From: Candidatus Omnitrophota bacterium
GTDB taxonomy: Bacteria; Omnitrophota; Gorgyraeia; JAHJTE01
DNA: 47,897 nt
Direction: 5' to 3'
NCBI GenBank assembly: GCA_020058285.1
Contig: JAGVEL010000022.1
Coordinates: 1 to 47,897, forward strand
Shown: positions 30,986 through 39,924 of the stretch, piece after piece
How positions within the stretch are numbered: the first letter of the stretch is position 1
Layout of the letters: every line of letters begins with the position of its first letter
Position numbers and translations under genes: made by a program
The notes under the pieces: generated by a model
Seen by the model: only the letters and a program-made list of their open reading frames with translations
Databases searched by the model: none
What the model was told of the DNA's origin: nothing

Positions 30986-31629
30986 AATTTACCTATCTTT
31001 AGCTTGCCGGCGATTGTCTCAATCAGTTCTTTCGCCATAGCCTCTCTGCTGGAACAAAGCTTAGATATTTTATCCTTTGAAATAACAAAGGCTTGATAGA
31101 AATTCTCATCTAAGCTGTTAGCAACAACTAAATCTACTTTTGAACGTTTAGCTAGTGTTTTGGCGCTTTTAATTAGCTTAGCCTTATTTGCCTGAGGCTC
31201 AAATTTGAATCCAGCTAAAAAAATTGAATTATCCAGGCGTCTTATCAAATCTATCAATTTTTCAGTAGGCACGAGGTTTATTACTAAATTTCTTATGCCT
31301 GACTTTATTTTATCCGAATAAACTCTTTTTGGTTTATAATCAGAAACAGCAGCGCAATGGATAAATACATCGTATTTCTTTGAACTTACTTCTCTTATAA
31401 TTATTTTTTTTAATTCCTCAAAATAATTAAAGCGTACTAATTTGATCTGTTTATTTATGCAGCAAGCTTCAACCGGTCCGAGGATTAACGTAACCCTACA
31501 TCCTAATCTATTCAGTTTTTCCGCTAAGACAATTCCTGTTTTACCTGTTGATATATTACTAATTACCCTGACTTTATCCAGGGCTACCCAGGTTGGGCCA
31601 GCAGTAATTAGAATCTTTTTAGTATCCAA
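30982..31629 (-). CDS. coaB: phosphopantothenoylcysteine synthetase, stand-alone CoaB domain
   Basis: 215 aa; ILITAGPTWVALDKVRVISNISTGKTGIVLAEKLNRLGCRVTLILGP, HCAAVSDYKP, LAGFKFE; no CoaC decarboxylase domain. Confidence 0.85.
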   Translation of the reverse strand: MDTKKILITAGPTWVALDKVRVISNISTGKTGIVLAEKLNRLGCRVTLILGPVEACCINKQIKLVRFNYFEELKKIIIREVSSKKYDVFIHCAAVSDYKPKRVYSDKIKSGIRNLVINLVPTEKLIDLIRRLDNSIFLAGFKFEPQANKAKLIKSAKTLAKRSKVDLVVANSLDENFYQAFVISKDKISKLCSSREAMAKELIETIAGKLKIGKL

Positions 31630-32677
31630 TTTCTTTCAATACTGCCTTTAAATTTGCCTTAATAACCTTTGGCGGTTTAACGGTTTTTATTACCCTGTCC
31701 GGATCTTTTAAGCCATGGCCGGTTAAGATGCAAACTATCTTAGCTGCTTGTTTAAAATAATTCTTTTTCGCTAACTTCAATAATCCCGCCACTGATGCTG
31801 CTGAAGCAGGTTCAACAAATATTCCATCTTTCGCCGCTAATAATTTATATGCCTCAATTATTTGTTTATCTGAAACCATATCAATCAGGCCGCCTGATTC
31901 GTCACGGGCAGCTTCGGCCTGTTTCCAGCTTGCTGGATTACCAATACGTATTGCTGTTGCAATTGTCTCGGGTTTTTTAATCGGCTTACCTTTGACTATC
32001 GGCGCAGCACCGGCTGCCTGGAAGCCTAACATTTTCGGCAACCGGCTAATTTTATTTTTGCCAAGGTATTCCTTGTAGCCTTTCCAATAAGCAGTGATAT
32101 TACCTGCATTTCCAACAGGTATAACCTGATAATCCGGAGCAGTCTCTAAAAAATCACAAATCTCAAACGCGGCTGTTTTCTGGCCTTCAATACGATAGGG
32201 ATTAACTGAATTAACCAACTGGATAGGAAATTGAGCGCTGATTGTGCGCACAAGTTCTAAACAATCGTCAAAATTCCCGTCAATAGCTAAAACAGTTGCG
32301 TTATGTATCAACGCCTGGGATAATTTTCCCAAAGCAATTGCACCCTTGGGTAACAAAACTACACATTTAATGCCAGCCTTGGCAGCGTAGCTGGCTGCAG
32401 ATGCAGATGTGTTTCCTGTAGAAGCACATATAACTGCCTGAGCGTTTTCTTCTTTTGCCTTTGATATAGCAACAGTCATACCCCTATCTTTGAAAGAACC
32501 CGTAGGATTTGCTCCTTCAAATTTAAGATAGACCTTAAAATTCTCACCCAATAAACCGCTTAGATAAGGCGAAAAAATCAAAGGCGTATTGCCTTCGCAG
32601 AGAGAGATTATCGGCGTCTTATCTGTTATTGGAAGGAATTCTTTGTAGCGTTGGATTATTCCGCGATATTTGATCAT
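31619..32677 (-). CDS. thrC: threonine synthase
   Basis: 352 aa; LCEGNTPLIFSPYLS, LKFEGANPTGSFKDRGMTVAISKAKE, CASTGNTSASAASYAAKAG, GNAGNITAYWKGYKEY. Confidence 0.95.
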   Translation of the reverse strand: MIKYRGIIQRYKEFLPITDKTPIISLCEGNTPLIFSPYLSGLLGENFKVYLKFEGANPTGSFKDRGMTVAISKAKEENAQAVICASTGNTSASAASYAAKAGIKCVVLLPKGAIALGKLSQALIHNATVLAIDGNFDDCLELVRTISAQFPIQLVNSVNPYRIEGQKTAAFEICDFLETAPDYQVIPVGNAGNITAYWKGYKEYLGKNKISRLPKMLGFQAAGAAPIVKGKPIKKPETIATAIRIGNPASWKQAEAARDESGGLIDMVSDKQIIEAYKLLAAKDGIFVEPASAASVAGLLKLAKKNYFKQAAKIVCILTGHGLKDPDRVIKTVKPPKVIKANLKAVLKEIGY

Positions 32678-34059
32678 ATTATTGAATTAAATTTATTCAC
32701 CACCTCTGCGTCAAAATGTTTCCCGGCATATTTTTTTAGCTCTTCCTTGGCTTCTCTAAAACTCATCCCTTTTCGATATGGCCTATCACTAGTCATTGCA
32801 TCAAAGGCATCTACCACAGCTAATATCTTAGTCAATAGTGATATTTGATCATTTTTAAGCCCGTCAGGATAACCTGTACCATCAACCCATTCATGATGAT
32901 GGCGCACTAAATCACATAATGGCTGTAATGATGCAATCGGCTTTAAAATATTTTCGCCAATCTTGGGGTGCTCTTTTATAATTTCTAATTCTGATGAACT
33001 CAAATGTTCTGCTTTTCTTAATATCTCGTCGCTTAACCCGATCTTACCTACATCATGTAATACACTGGCATTACTTAACAAATCTTTGGCTTTCTCATCA
33101 AGATTAAAAGCATCAGCGAGCTTCAAGGAATACTCTACCATCCGCCGACAATGGCCCCGGGTGTATGGATCGCGAGCCTCAACAGCCATGGCCAAAGCAG
33201 ATATTGTCTGGATATACGTAGTTTCAGCGTCTTTATGCAGTCTATGATTTTCTATTGCTGAAGCGGTTTGGCTAGATAAATCTGAAAGTAGAACTAAATC
33301 ATCATTGTTAAATGATTGGCTGCCTTCTTTTCCTCCAACCGCTAACACCCCAATAATCTTATTACCATATTTTAAGGGCACGGCAATTAAACAAGGCTCG
33401 TCGTTAACTGCCTGCATAAGAACCGGTTTTCCTGTTTTTGCCACAGACCCAATTGCGCCTTCGCCGATATTTATGATCTGATTAGCAACAGTTCCGTAAG
33501 CAATTCTGGTAAATAACTTTTGGTTGTTAGTATCCAATAAAAAAAGTTGCGCTTGCTTTGCATGCAAAGACCTAGTCATCGTAGCAATAATCAAATCTAA
33601 AAATTTATCAATATCCTCAAAGGAAGTAATTGCCTCGCTTACTTTTAACACCATGCTTTGTAACATCGACTTAGAAGCTTCTAATTCTTTAATGTTCTCC
33701 TGAAGCTGTTTAGTAATACGGTTAAAAGAAAGTGCGAGTTCTTTTATTTCATCATCCTCATCTACTTTCAGCTCCTGCGCATTACTTTTACCTTCAGTAA
33801 ACGCTTTTATTTCCTTGTTTATTGTTAGAACGGATTTAATAATCCTGCGGGCGATTTCAATTCCGGCTAATATGCTTGCCACCAAAAGAGCAATTGTTAT
33901 CTTGACGAAATCAACCTTAAAAATTGCTAAATTAGAATAAAAGAATAACAAATAAATAAAGGCTAATATCGGAACAAGTGAAGTCAGGATAAAAGAAAGT
34001 GCGAGTTTACGCACAACACTATCACTCTTAATCGACCTTAATTTAAGAATTTTTCTCAT
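32674..34059 (-). CDS. membrane-anchored HAMP-like/GAF/HD-GYP signalling protein (putative c-di-GMP phosphodiesterase)
   Basis: 461 aa; two N-term TM segments, GAF region, VLHDVGKIGLSDEILRKAEHLSSSELEIIKEHPKIGENIL...HHEWVDGTGYPDGL. Confidence 0.9.
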   Translation of the reverse strand: MRKILKLRSIKSDSVVRKLALSFILTSLVPILAFIYLLFFYSNLAIFKVDFVKITIALLVASILAGIEIARRIIKSVLTINKEIKAFTEGKSNAQELKVDEDDEIKELALSFNRITKQLQENIKELEASKSMLQSMVLKVSEAITSFEDIDKFLDLIIATMTRSLHAKQAQLFLLDTNNQKLFTRIAYGTVANQIINIGEGAIGSVAKTGKPVLMQAVNDEPCLIAVPLKYGNKIIGVLAVGGKEGSQSFNNDDLVLLSDLSSQTASAIENHRLHKDAETTYIQTISALAMAVEARDPYTRGHCRRMVEYSLKLADAFNLDEKAKDLLSNASVLHDVGKIGLSDEILRKAEHLSSSELEIIKEHPKIGENILKPIASLQPLCDLVRHHHEWVDGTGYPDGLKNDQISLLTKILAVVDAFDAMTSDRPYRKGMSFREAKEELKKYAGKHFDAEVVNKFNSII

Positions 34060-35354
34060 TTGCCCTCAATTCTTAAGGCTATCGGGAAACGTTTAATAAC
34101 CGCAAAGCGGAAAACCTCCTGCAATGCCTTACGTATATCATTCTCTCTGGCCTCGTGAGTAAGGATTACTAGCGGCACAACCTTTGCATATCGTCTTTCT
34201 TTTTGAGATACTGAAGCAATACTGATATGATGCTTGCCTAGAATGCCGGATATTTTTGCCAGCACACCCGGTTTGTCAATTGCCATAAATCTTAAATAAT
34301 ATCTGCTGACTACATCTTCCATTCTAAGTAGCCGGGTAGCTTTTACAAAAGGCAAAACCGGAAGCCTCTGGCCGCTGCCGCATTTAATATTTAAAGCTAC
34401 ATCGATTATATCGCTAATTACAGCTGAAGCAGCCGGAAACTGGCCTGCTCCCTTCCCGTAGAGAAGCATGTCTCCGACTAGATCTGCAGACAAAAATACA
34501 GCATTGAATACTCCGGAAACAGTAGCCAGCGGATGCTTATTTGGCAAAAGTGTAGGATGTACTCGGACTTGAAGTTTGCCTTGTTCTATCTTTGCAATCC
34601 CGAGTAATTTCACAACGTAACCTAAATCTTTAGCATATTGAATGTCTACGCTGCTAATACTTTTAATCCCCTCAACAAATATATCTTCTGATTTAACCGC
34701 TTTTCCAAAGGCAAGCAATGTCAACAATGATAATTTATGGGCAGAATCATATCCGCCAATATCCAATGCCGGATTTCTTTCAGAAAAGCCTCTTTTTTTA
34801 GCTAAATGTAAGGCCTCGCCAAAATCAATTTTCTCCTCAGTCATCTTAGAAAGTATATAGTTCGAAGTGCCATTAATAATCCCATAAATAGCATGAAGCT
34901 TATTAGCTACCAGGCCTTCACGTAGTACTTTTATTATCGGCACTCCGCCCATAACCGAAGCTTCAAAATAAATATCGCGATTATATTTTTTGGCTAATTT
35001 GAACAACTCTTCGCCGGATTGGGAAAGCAATGCTTTATTGGCAGTAACTACAAATTTGCCGTTAGTGATGGCTCTCTCAATAAATTCCTTCGCTGGATGA
35101 ATTCCACCGATAAGTTCAACTATAATATCAATCTCTGGATCAGAGATTAATTCGTTGACGCTTGAGGCAATACATTTGCCAGGAACAGAGAGTTTACCTA
35201 AGATGCGTTTTCTTTTTTCATAAACCTTCTTAAGCCGGATATCTAAGCCAATCTTTGATTTAAAAAAGCTGTTGCGCGAGGCTAATAACTTATATACACC
35301 GCTGCCTACATTACCAAGGCCAATCAAACCTACATTTATTTTATCCATAATCAC
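34056..35354 (-). CDS. hom: homoserine dehydrogenase with C-terminal ACT domain
   Basis: 432 aa; INVGLIGLGNVGSGVYKLL, VTANKALLSQ, FEASVMGGVPIIKVLREGL, GIINGTSNYILSKM. Confidence 0.95.
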   Translation of the reverse strand: MIMDKINVGLIGLGNVGSGVYKLLASRNSFFKSKIGLDIRLKKVYEKRKRILGKLSVPGKCIASSVNELISDPEIDIIVELIGGIHPAKEFIERAITNGKFVVTANKALLSQSGEELFKLAKKYNRDIYFEASVMGGVPIIKVLREGLVANKLHAIYGIINGTSNYILSKMTEEKIDFGEALHLAKKRGFSERNPALDIGGYDSAHKLSLLTLLAFGKAVKSEDIFVEGIKSISSVDIQYAKDLGYVVKLLGIAKIEQGKLQVRVHPTLLPNKHPLATVSGVFNAVFLSADLVGDMLLYGKGAGQFPAASAVISDIIDVALNIKCGSGQRLPVLPFVKATRLLRMEDVVSRYYLRFMAIDKPGVLAKISGILGKHHISIASVSQKERRYAKVVPLVILTHEARENDIRKALQEVFRFAVIKRFPIALRIEGK

Positions 35355-35379
35355 CCCAAAACTATCTAAAGTCTTTATA

Positions 35380-36024
35380 TCAAACTATCGAAGCCATTGC
35401 CTCTGGAGTTTGGCTAAGTAATTTGCGATACACATAAGCCCCAGCAATCATGCTCACTGGAATACTCACAAACAAGCCGATTAATAAACAAAGGGCTCCG
35501 AGTATGTTTATACCTAAGATTAAAAAACCAAAAACAAATAAATTCATTTTTGCGCCGCGTGTAACCAGAGAACTCCTTTTTAAAGCTACTATCGGGCCGA
35601 GCCCCTTATCAACAACTAGATAACTGAAAAACCCAAATTGAATTGTCCAAATTATGCCGGGAACAATTAATAAAATATAGCCAACCGCGGCAATTAGTCC
35701 ATAAAGTATAGCGCCTGCGGCAAACTTGAAAAATAAGGATGTGCAGGAAAATAAATCGTTAAATTCAGCCTTTTGGTTATCGCAGAATTTTAAGATTATT
35801 TTAATTAAACCCATCTCAATAATCCAAACTAGAACCAAACTCGTAAGATTAATAATAGAAGCTAACAAAGATGAATACTTTTCTACAATATTCGCAATAA
35901 TACCCGGAACAAAATTTGCTAGCCCCATTACTATTATAATAACAATGAAAAAACCGGCATTTTTATTAAAAGTCTCCCAACCGAACAACAATGCTTCTTT
36001 GTTAGAAAAGGTTTTTGTTGGCAT
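35380..36024 (-). CDS. polytopic membrane protein, DUF975/GDPD-membrane-domain-like
   Basis: 214 aa, multiple hydrophobic segments, GYILLIVPGIIWTIQFGFFSYLVVDKGLGPIVALKRSSLVTRG signature. Confidence 0.65.
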   Translation of the reverse strand: MPTKTFSNKEALLFGWETFNKNAGFFIVIIIVMGLANFVPGIIANIVEKYSSLLASIINLTSLVLVWIIEMGLIKIILKFCDNQKAEFNDLFSCTSLFFKFAAGAILYGLIAAVGYILLIVPGIIWTIQFGFFSYLVVDKGLGPIVALKRSSLVTRGAKMNLFVFGFLILGINILGALCLLIGLFVSIPVSMIAGAYVYRKLLSQTPEAMASIV

Positions 36025-36095
36025 ATATTACCTCCTTTTGATCCTCGCTTAAAACTTCAGTCGGCTTAAGCTCGGAATCATCCGCCTATGGCGGA

Positions 36096-36173
36096 TGGTC
36101 GGGGCGACAGGACTTGAACCTGTGACCTCTTGAACCCCATTCAAGTGCTCTAGCCAAACTGAGCCACGCCCCG
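36096..36173 (-). tRNA. tRNA-Pro (GGG), CCA encoded
   Basis: RC: CGGGGCGTGGCTCAGTTTGGCTAGAGCACTTGAATGGGGTTCAAGAGGTCACAGGTTCAAGTCCTGTCGCCCCGACCA; anticodon loop ATGGGGT. Confidence 0.95.
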
Positions 36174-36200
36174 TTATTTTATATCAAATGCAGGACTTGT

Positions 36201-36273
36201 CCCGAATGTAGTGTTTCTTTTAAGACTTTCTTCGGGATCCCGAAAGACTAGTTTAGGGAGCTCATTATTCGGG
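36201..36273. repeat. 73-bp palindromic element, copy 1 (CCCGAAT...ATTCGGG termini)
   Basis: Same length and about 49/73 identical to 41671-41743; internal palindrome TTCGGGATCCCGAA. Confidence 0.7.
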
Positions 36274-36331
36274 AAACCCACGACCTTTTGAACCCCATTC
36301 AAACGCGCTAGCCAAGCTGCGCTACTCCCCG
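36271..36331 (-). pseudogene. 3'-disrupted tRNA-Pro (GGG)
   Basis: RC: CGGGGAGTAGCGCAGCTTGGCTAGCGCGTTTGAATGGGGTTCAAAAGGTCGTGGGTTTCCCGAAT...; acceptor 5' half, D arm and anticodon arm intact, then the T arm runs into the 73-bp element. Confidence 0.8.
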
Positions 36332-36340
36332 TGATTGCAA

Positions 36341-37342
36341 TTACTCTGCCTTCATTCTCCTTAACATTAAATCATCTACTGCAATATGGGCACTCTTTTT
36401 TCTATAAATCACATTGTAGATCTCTTTTGTAATCGGCATTTCAATTTTTTTTTCAAGGCTTAATTCGTAAGCAGATTTTACTGTAGTTACGCCTTCGGCA
36501 ACCATCTGCATACTATTCAAAATATTCTTAATAGTTTTGCCTTTGGCAAGTTGCACTCCGACAAAACGGTTACGACTGAATTTGCTAATACACGTGGTTA
36601 CTAAATCCCCGACCCCACTTATTCCATTAAACGTTTCAGCTTTAGCCCCCAAGGCAAGCGCCAGTCTTTTTATTTCGGCTAAGCCCCTAGAAATAATTGC
36701 TGCCTTTGCGTTAGTGCCAAAACCCAGACCATCAGAAATACCGCAGGCAATAGCAATTATATTCTTAAGGCTGCCCCCTAACTCAACACCAATTAAATCT
36801 GTATTTCTATATAAACGAAAACGCGGCCCGCTAAGTAAATTCTGCAATAAAATTAAATCCTTCTCTATTTTACCGGCAATAACTGCGGTAGTTGGTTGAT
36901 TTTTTGCAACTTCAATAGCTATGGTTGGGCCAGAAAGACAAGTAACGTGAACTTGGCCTAGCTCTTCTTCAATTACCTCGCTCATGCGTTTTAGTGTCTT
37001 TGGCTCAATTCCTTTCACCACGCTTAAAAATATTTTTTTGCGCAAATCTGCAATGCCTTTGATTTTACGCAACACTAAGCGAATATAAATAGAAGGCACA
37101 GCAATAATAACTAAGTCTGCACAAATTAGCGCCTGCTTAATATCCGAAGTAATAAAGATTGTTCTGGGAATCTTTATGCCTTTTAAAAATTTAGGATTAG
37201 TCCGGTGTATCTCTAGATACTTAGCATATTTTTTTGATACGCTCCAAAGGGTAACGCAAACTCCCTTTTTACTCAAAAGTATTGCCAGAGTCGTGCCCCA
37301 GCCGCCATCCCCTAGAATTGTTACGTTTTTAATATCGTTCAT
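36341..37342 (-). CDS. gpsA: NAD(P)-dependent glycerol-3-phosphate dehydrogenase
   Basis: 333 aa; VTILGDGGWGTTLAILLSKKGVCVTLWS, LSGPTIAIEVAKNQPTT, ELGGSLKNIIAIACGISDGLGFGTNAKAAIISRGLAE. Confidence 0.95.
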   Translation of the reverse strand: MNDIKNVTILGDGGWGTTLAILLSKKGVCVTLWSVSKKYAKYLEIHRTNPKFLKGIKIPRTIFITSDIKQALICADLVIIAVPSIYIRLVLRKIKGIADLRKKIFLSVVKGIEPKTLKRMSEVIEEELGQVHVTCLSGPTIAIEVAKNQPTTAVIAGKIEKDLILLQNLLSGPRFRLYRNTDLIGVELGGSLKNIIAIACGISDGLGFGTNAKAAIISRGLAEIKRLALALGAKAETFNGISGVGDLVTTCISKFSRNRFVGVQLAKGKTIKNILNSMQMVAEGVTTVKSAYELSLEKKIEMPITKEIYNVIYRKKSAHIAVDDLMLRRMKAE

Positions 37343-37352
37343 TATTTCAATT

Positions 37353-37757
37353 TTACGTACGGACCTTTTCTTTGTTTAATTTATTGCAAAGAGCAACAAA
37401 CCCCTGGTCCTTTTCCTCGCGGGTAATAAAACAAACTCCCACATCAAAGCAGCCGTCTAGTCGAGGATTTATCCTAACAACCTTTGTTAATACGCCTTTC
37501 TGGATTACTATGCTGTGAGTTTCAATCTGCTGGCAAAGCTCCAGAGTATCCATATTAAAACAAAGCCAAAGAACCGCATCTTCAGGAACGTGATCTTTTA
37601 ATTTACAAAGCAAACCAGTTTGGCTGACATTTTGCGTATAGCCGCTGAGTAATTTAGAGACAGTTTCCAGCTTACATACTTTATAATTTAGCGGCTCTTC
37701 ATAATCAATGCGTATAAATTTCCTACGCTCTGGGCCGCCATATGCATTTTGCTCCAT
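37353..37757 (-). CDS. PilZ-domain protein
   Basis: 134 aa; GPERRKFIRIDYEEPLNYKVC...TQNVSQTGLLCKL. Confidence 0.82.
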   Translation of the reverse strand: MEQNAYGGPERRKFIRIDYEEPLNYKVCKLETVSKLLSGYTQNVSQTGLLCKLKDHVPEDAVLWLCFNMDTLELCQQIETHSIVIQKGVLTKVVRINPRLDGCFDVGVCFITREEKDQGFVALCNKLNKEKVRT

Positions 37758-37856
37758 TTTAAAACCCTCAAAATTTAGCGTAACTTTATTATTATAGATA
37801 AGTTATGGACTATTTTCAACTAAAATATCTAAGGTCTAAAGGAATTTGGATTAAGG

Positions 37857-37881
37857 AATATAAACCTGACCCCTTGTCTAA
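37857..37881. repeat. REP-like sequence of the GGGGTCAGG type (putative RAYT-associated remnant)
   Basis: Minus strand TTAGACAAGGGGTCAGGTTTATATT; followed by hairpin ctcgaaaat/attttcgag (37886-37912). Confidence 0.45.
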
Positions 37882-37967
37882 GCATCTCGAAAATCTCTTC
37901 GATATTTTCGAGGTAGACTGCGGGATAATTTGCAGACACAAAAACGAGGGCAAATTTAGGCAGGAAT

Positions 37968-38705
37968 CTATTTAATAACTAGGTTATTCTTCATTGTGCG
38001 GGTCTTAGCCAGGTCCCAAGAATATTCATAAAGATGCAGCCCCTTACTTACAGCAATAATCTCTCCATCTCCAACGCCGATTTCGCTGGCCATATATTGT
38101 TTGACTAATTGTAAACCGCCAAGATTAGAAGGAAATCCTCCCCATAAATCCCAGGAGCGAAAATATAAAATAAAATGTAATTTGCCATAGCGGATACGGG
38201 TATCAATTAAGCGCAAACAAGGCGGGTCTTGAAGTTTAATGTCCGAAGGCATTCCGATCTCCATAATTGCCTGGTTAGTCCCTTCGCCCTGAGATTTGTA
38301 GATTTTAATTACCTCTTCGACTTGATTAACGTTTAAAGATAATTCCTGTTGCATTACTTGACCTGAATTAACCCTTACCTTTGCATCAACCAGTCGCTCC
38401 CCGTAAGTATAGTCTTCTGTTGCGGTTTTCGTTCCGGTCAAGAGATAAGAAAGATACCTCTGGATATAATCCATATCTGTAGGCGCCGGTATACTCATTC
38501 CTTCTGGGATTATGGGAATAATCTGATGAGCTGGATTCTTAACCCTGACTACACAAAAGTCAAACTCCAACCTTCTTTGGCCCTCATAGCTACCCCGGGT
38601 AATTTTATACACATAGCCTTTTTCTAATATTGTGTTTAGGCATTGAAACCAGGCATCATCTAAATCAAACGCCTCAATAAATACTGGATTTAGATACTGC
38701 TGCAT
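37968..38705 (-). CDS. thymidylate synthase-like protein (archaeal-type ThyA superfamily)
   Basis: 245 aa; ...IQRYLSYLLTGTKTATEDYTYGERL...DPPCLRLIDTRIRYGKLHFILYFRSWDLWGGFPSNLGGLQLVKQYMASEIGVGDGEIIAVSKGLHLYEYSWDLA. Confidence 0.78.
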   Translation of the reverse strand: MQQYLNPVFIEAFDLDDAWFQCLNTILEKGYVYKITRGSYEGQRRLEFDFCVVRVKNPAHQIIPIIPEGMSIPAPTDMDYIQRYLSYLLTGTKTATEDYTYGERLVDAKVRVNSGQVMQQELSLNVNQVEEVIKIYKSQGEGTNQAIMEIGMPSDIKLQDPPCLRLIDTRIRYGKLHFILYFRSWDLWGGFPSNLGGLQLVKQYMASEIGVGDGEIIAVSKGLHLYEYSWDLAKTRTMKNNLVIK

Positions 38706-38707
38706 AA

Positions 38708-39148
38708 TTAATTTCCTTTTTTAATAACCACACATTTTGCCTGAGCAGTGGCTACAATTTCATTATTTTCGTTTTTTGCCTGCGCCTTAGTAAGGATCAG
38801 CCTTCCTCTATCATCTTCAATGGAAGAGGTAAAAAACAATTTCTCATTTACATAACAGGGTTTTAAAAACCGTATAGCTAATTCAGCAGTCAGGGCGTAT
38901 ATTTTTTTGCGATATAGCAGGTTGAGCATTATTTCGTCAAGCACTGTAGAAATAATCCCTCCGTGAACAATATTTGCAAAACCCTGATGCTTTTTTCTGG
39001 GAATAAACTGCGTAGTCATAATATCAGCGTCTAATTCAAATGTCAATTTTAAACCTTGCTTGTTATTCTTGCCGCAGACAAAACACATGAAGTCATCTTC
39101 AAGTTTCGGCATATCTTTGGCGTTTTGATTATTCTTTAGTCTTGACAT
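38708..39148 (-). CDS. PaaI-like hotdog thioesterase
   Basis: 146 aa; DDFMCFVCGKNNKQGLKLTFELDADIMTTQFIPRKKHQGFANIVHGGIISTVLDEIM. Confidence 0.87.
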   Translation of the reverse strand: MSRLKNNQNAKDMPKLEDDFMCFVCGKNNKQGLKLTFELDADIMTTQFIPRKKHQGFANIVHGGIISTVLDEIMLNLLYRKKIYALTAELAIRFLKPCYVNEKLFFTSSIEDDRGRLILTKAQAKNENNEIVATAQAKCVVIKKGN

Positions 39149-39917
39149 TATCGGTATAGCTCCTCATCACCATTGTTGCTGGCAAAAATGAAATCGCTCC
39201 TTGGATCTTTAACGGAATCATTTTTTCATCAGCGCTTAACCAGAAACCGTATCTTCTCGGAACACTCTCAATATGTATTGCCTTAAATTTACCAGCCGGA
39301 ACAGAAATCTCATCAATACCTTTTACCTCAAGAAGAAGTTTTTTTAATGGCAAATTTAATAAAATCTTTTTGCCCACAACAAGATCATCCCGTTTCCGAC
39401 ATTCATAGATACTGCTGATTACATGTTGCAGGGCCATATCAGAGTTAATTACAGTCTCTGAGATCAGTTTGCTGTTTTTAAATTTGCTGATTTTAACAGA
39501 GTTGGGTTTAAATGTATAATCCTCTGTTATAATTTCAGTTTTATTAAAAAAATCAACGTTTCTGACTATCCACACAGGATTAAAAGTATCCAAATCAATA
39601 AAAATCTTTTCCAGGTCTTTTAGGTTGATAGCGTTTGTCAAAAGATGGACGAGTAAAACTTGTCTCTTATTGTTTTCTACAACCCCAAGGTAGGTTAATT
39701 TAGAAGTGCCGATTCTAATACCATTTAATACAACATTAAAATTGATTTCTTCGCCAAGTTTAAAAGGGAGATTTTTAACTTCGGCCCCAACCTTAGCTGG
39801 TCTGAAAGGTTTAAACAAATCATAGCTATTTCTGGACAAGATGTTGTTTGCTAAACAAGAAAACAACAACAAAGCAATAATGAACGATAAAATAATAATT
39901 AACTTCCTGTTTTTCAT
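39129..39917 (-). CDS. DUF3108-like secreted/lipoprotein
   Basis: 262 aa; N-term signal, LGEEINFNVVLNGIRIGTSKLTYLG, VPAGKFKAIHIE, GFWLSADEKMIPLKIQ. Confidence 0.75.
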   Translation of the reverse strand: MKNRKLIIILSFIIALLLFSCLANNILSRNSYDLFKPFRPAKVGAEVKNLPFKLGEEINFNVVLNGIRIGTSKLTYLGVVENNKRQVLLVHLLTNAINLKDLEKIFIDLDTFNPVWIVRNVDFFNKTEIITEDYTFKPNSVKISKFKNSKLISETVINSDMALQHVISSIYECRKRDDLVVGKKILLNLPLKKLLLEVKGIDEISVPAGKFKAIHIESVPRRYGFWLSADEKMIPLKIQGAISFLPATMVMRSYTDNVKTKE

Positions 39918-39924
39918 AAATAAT

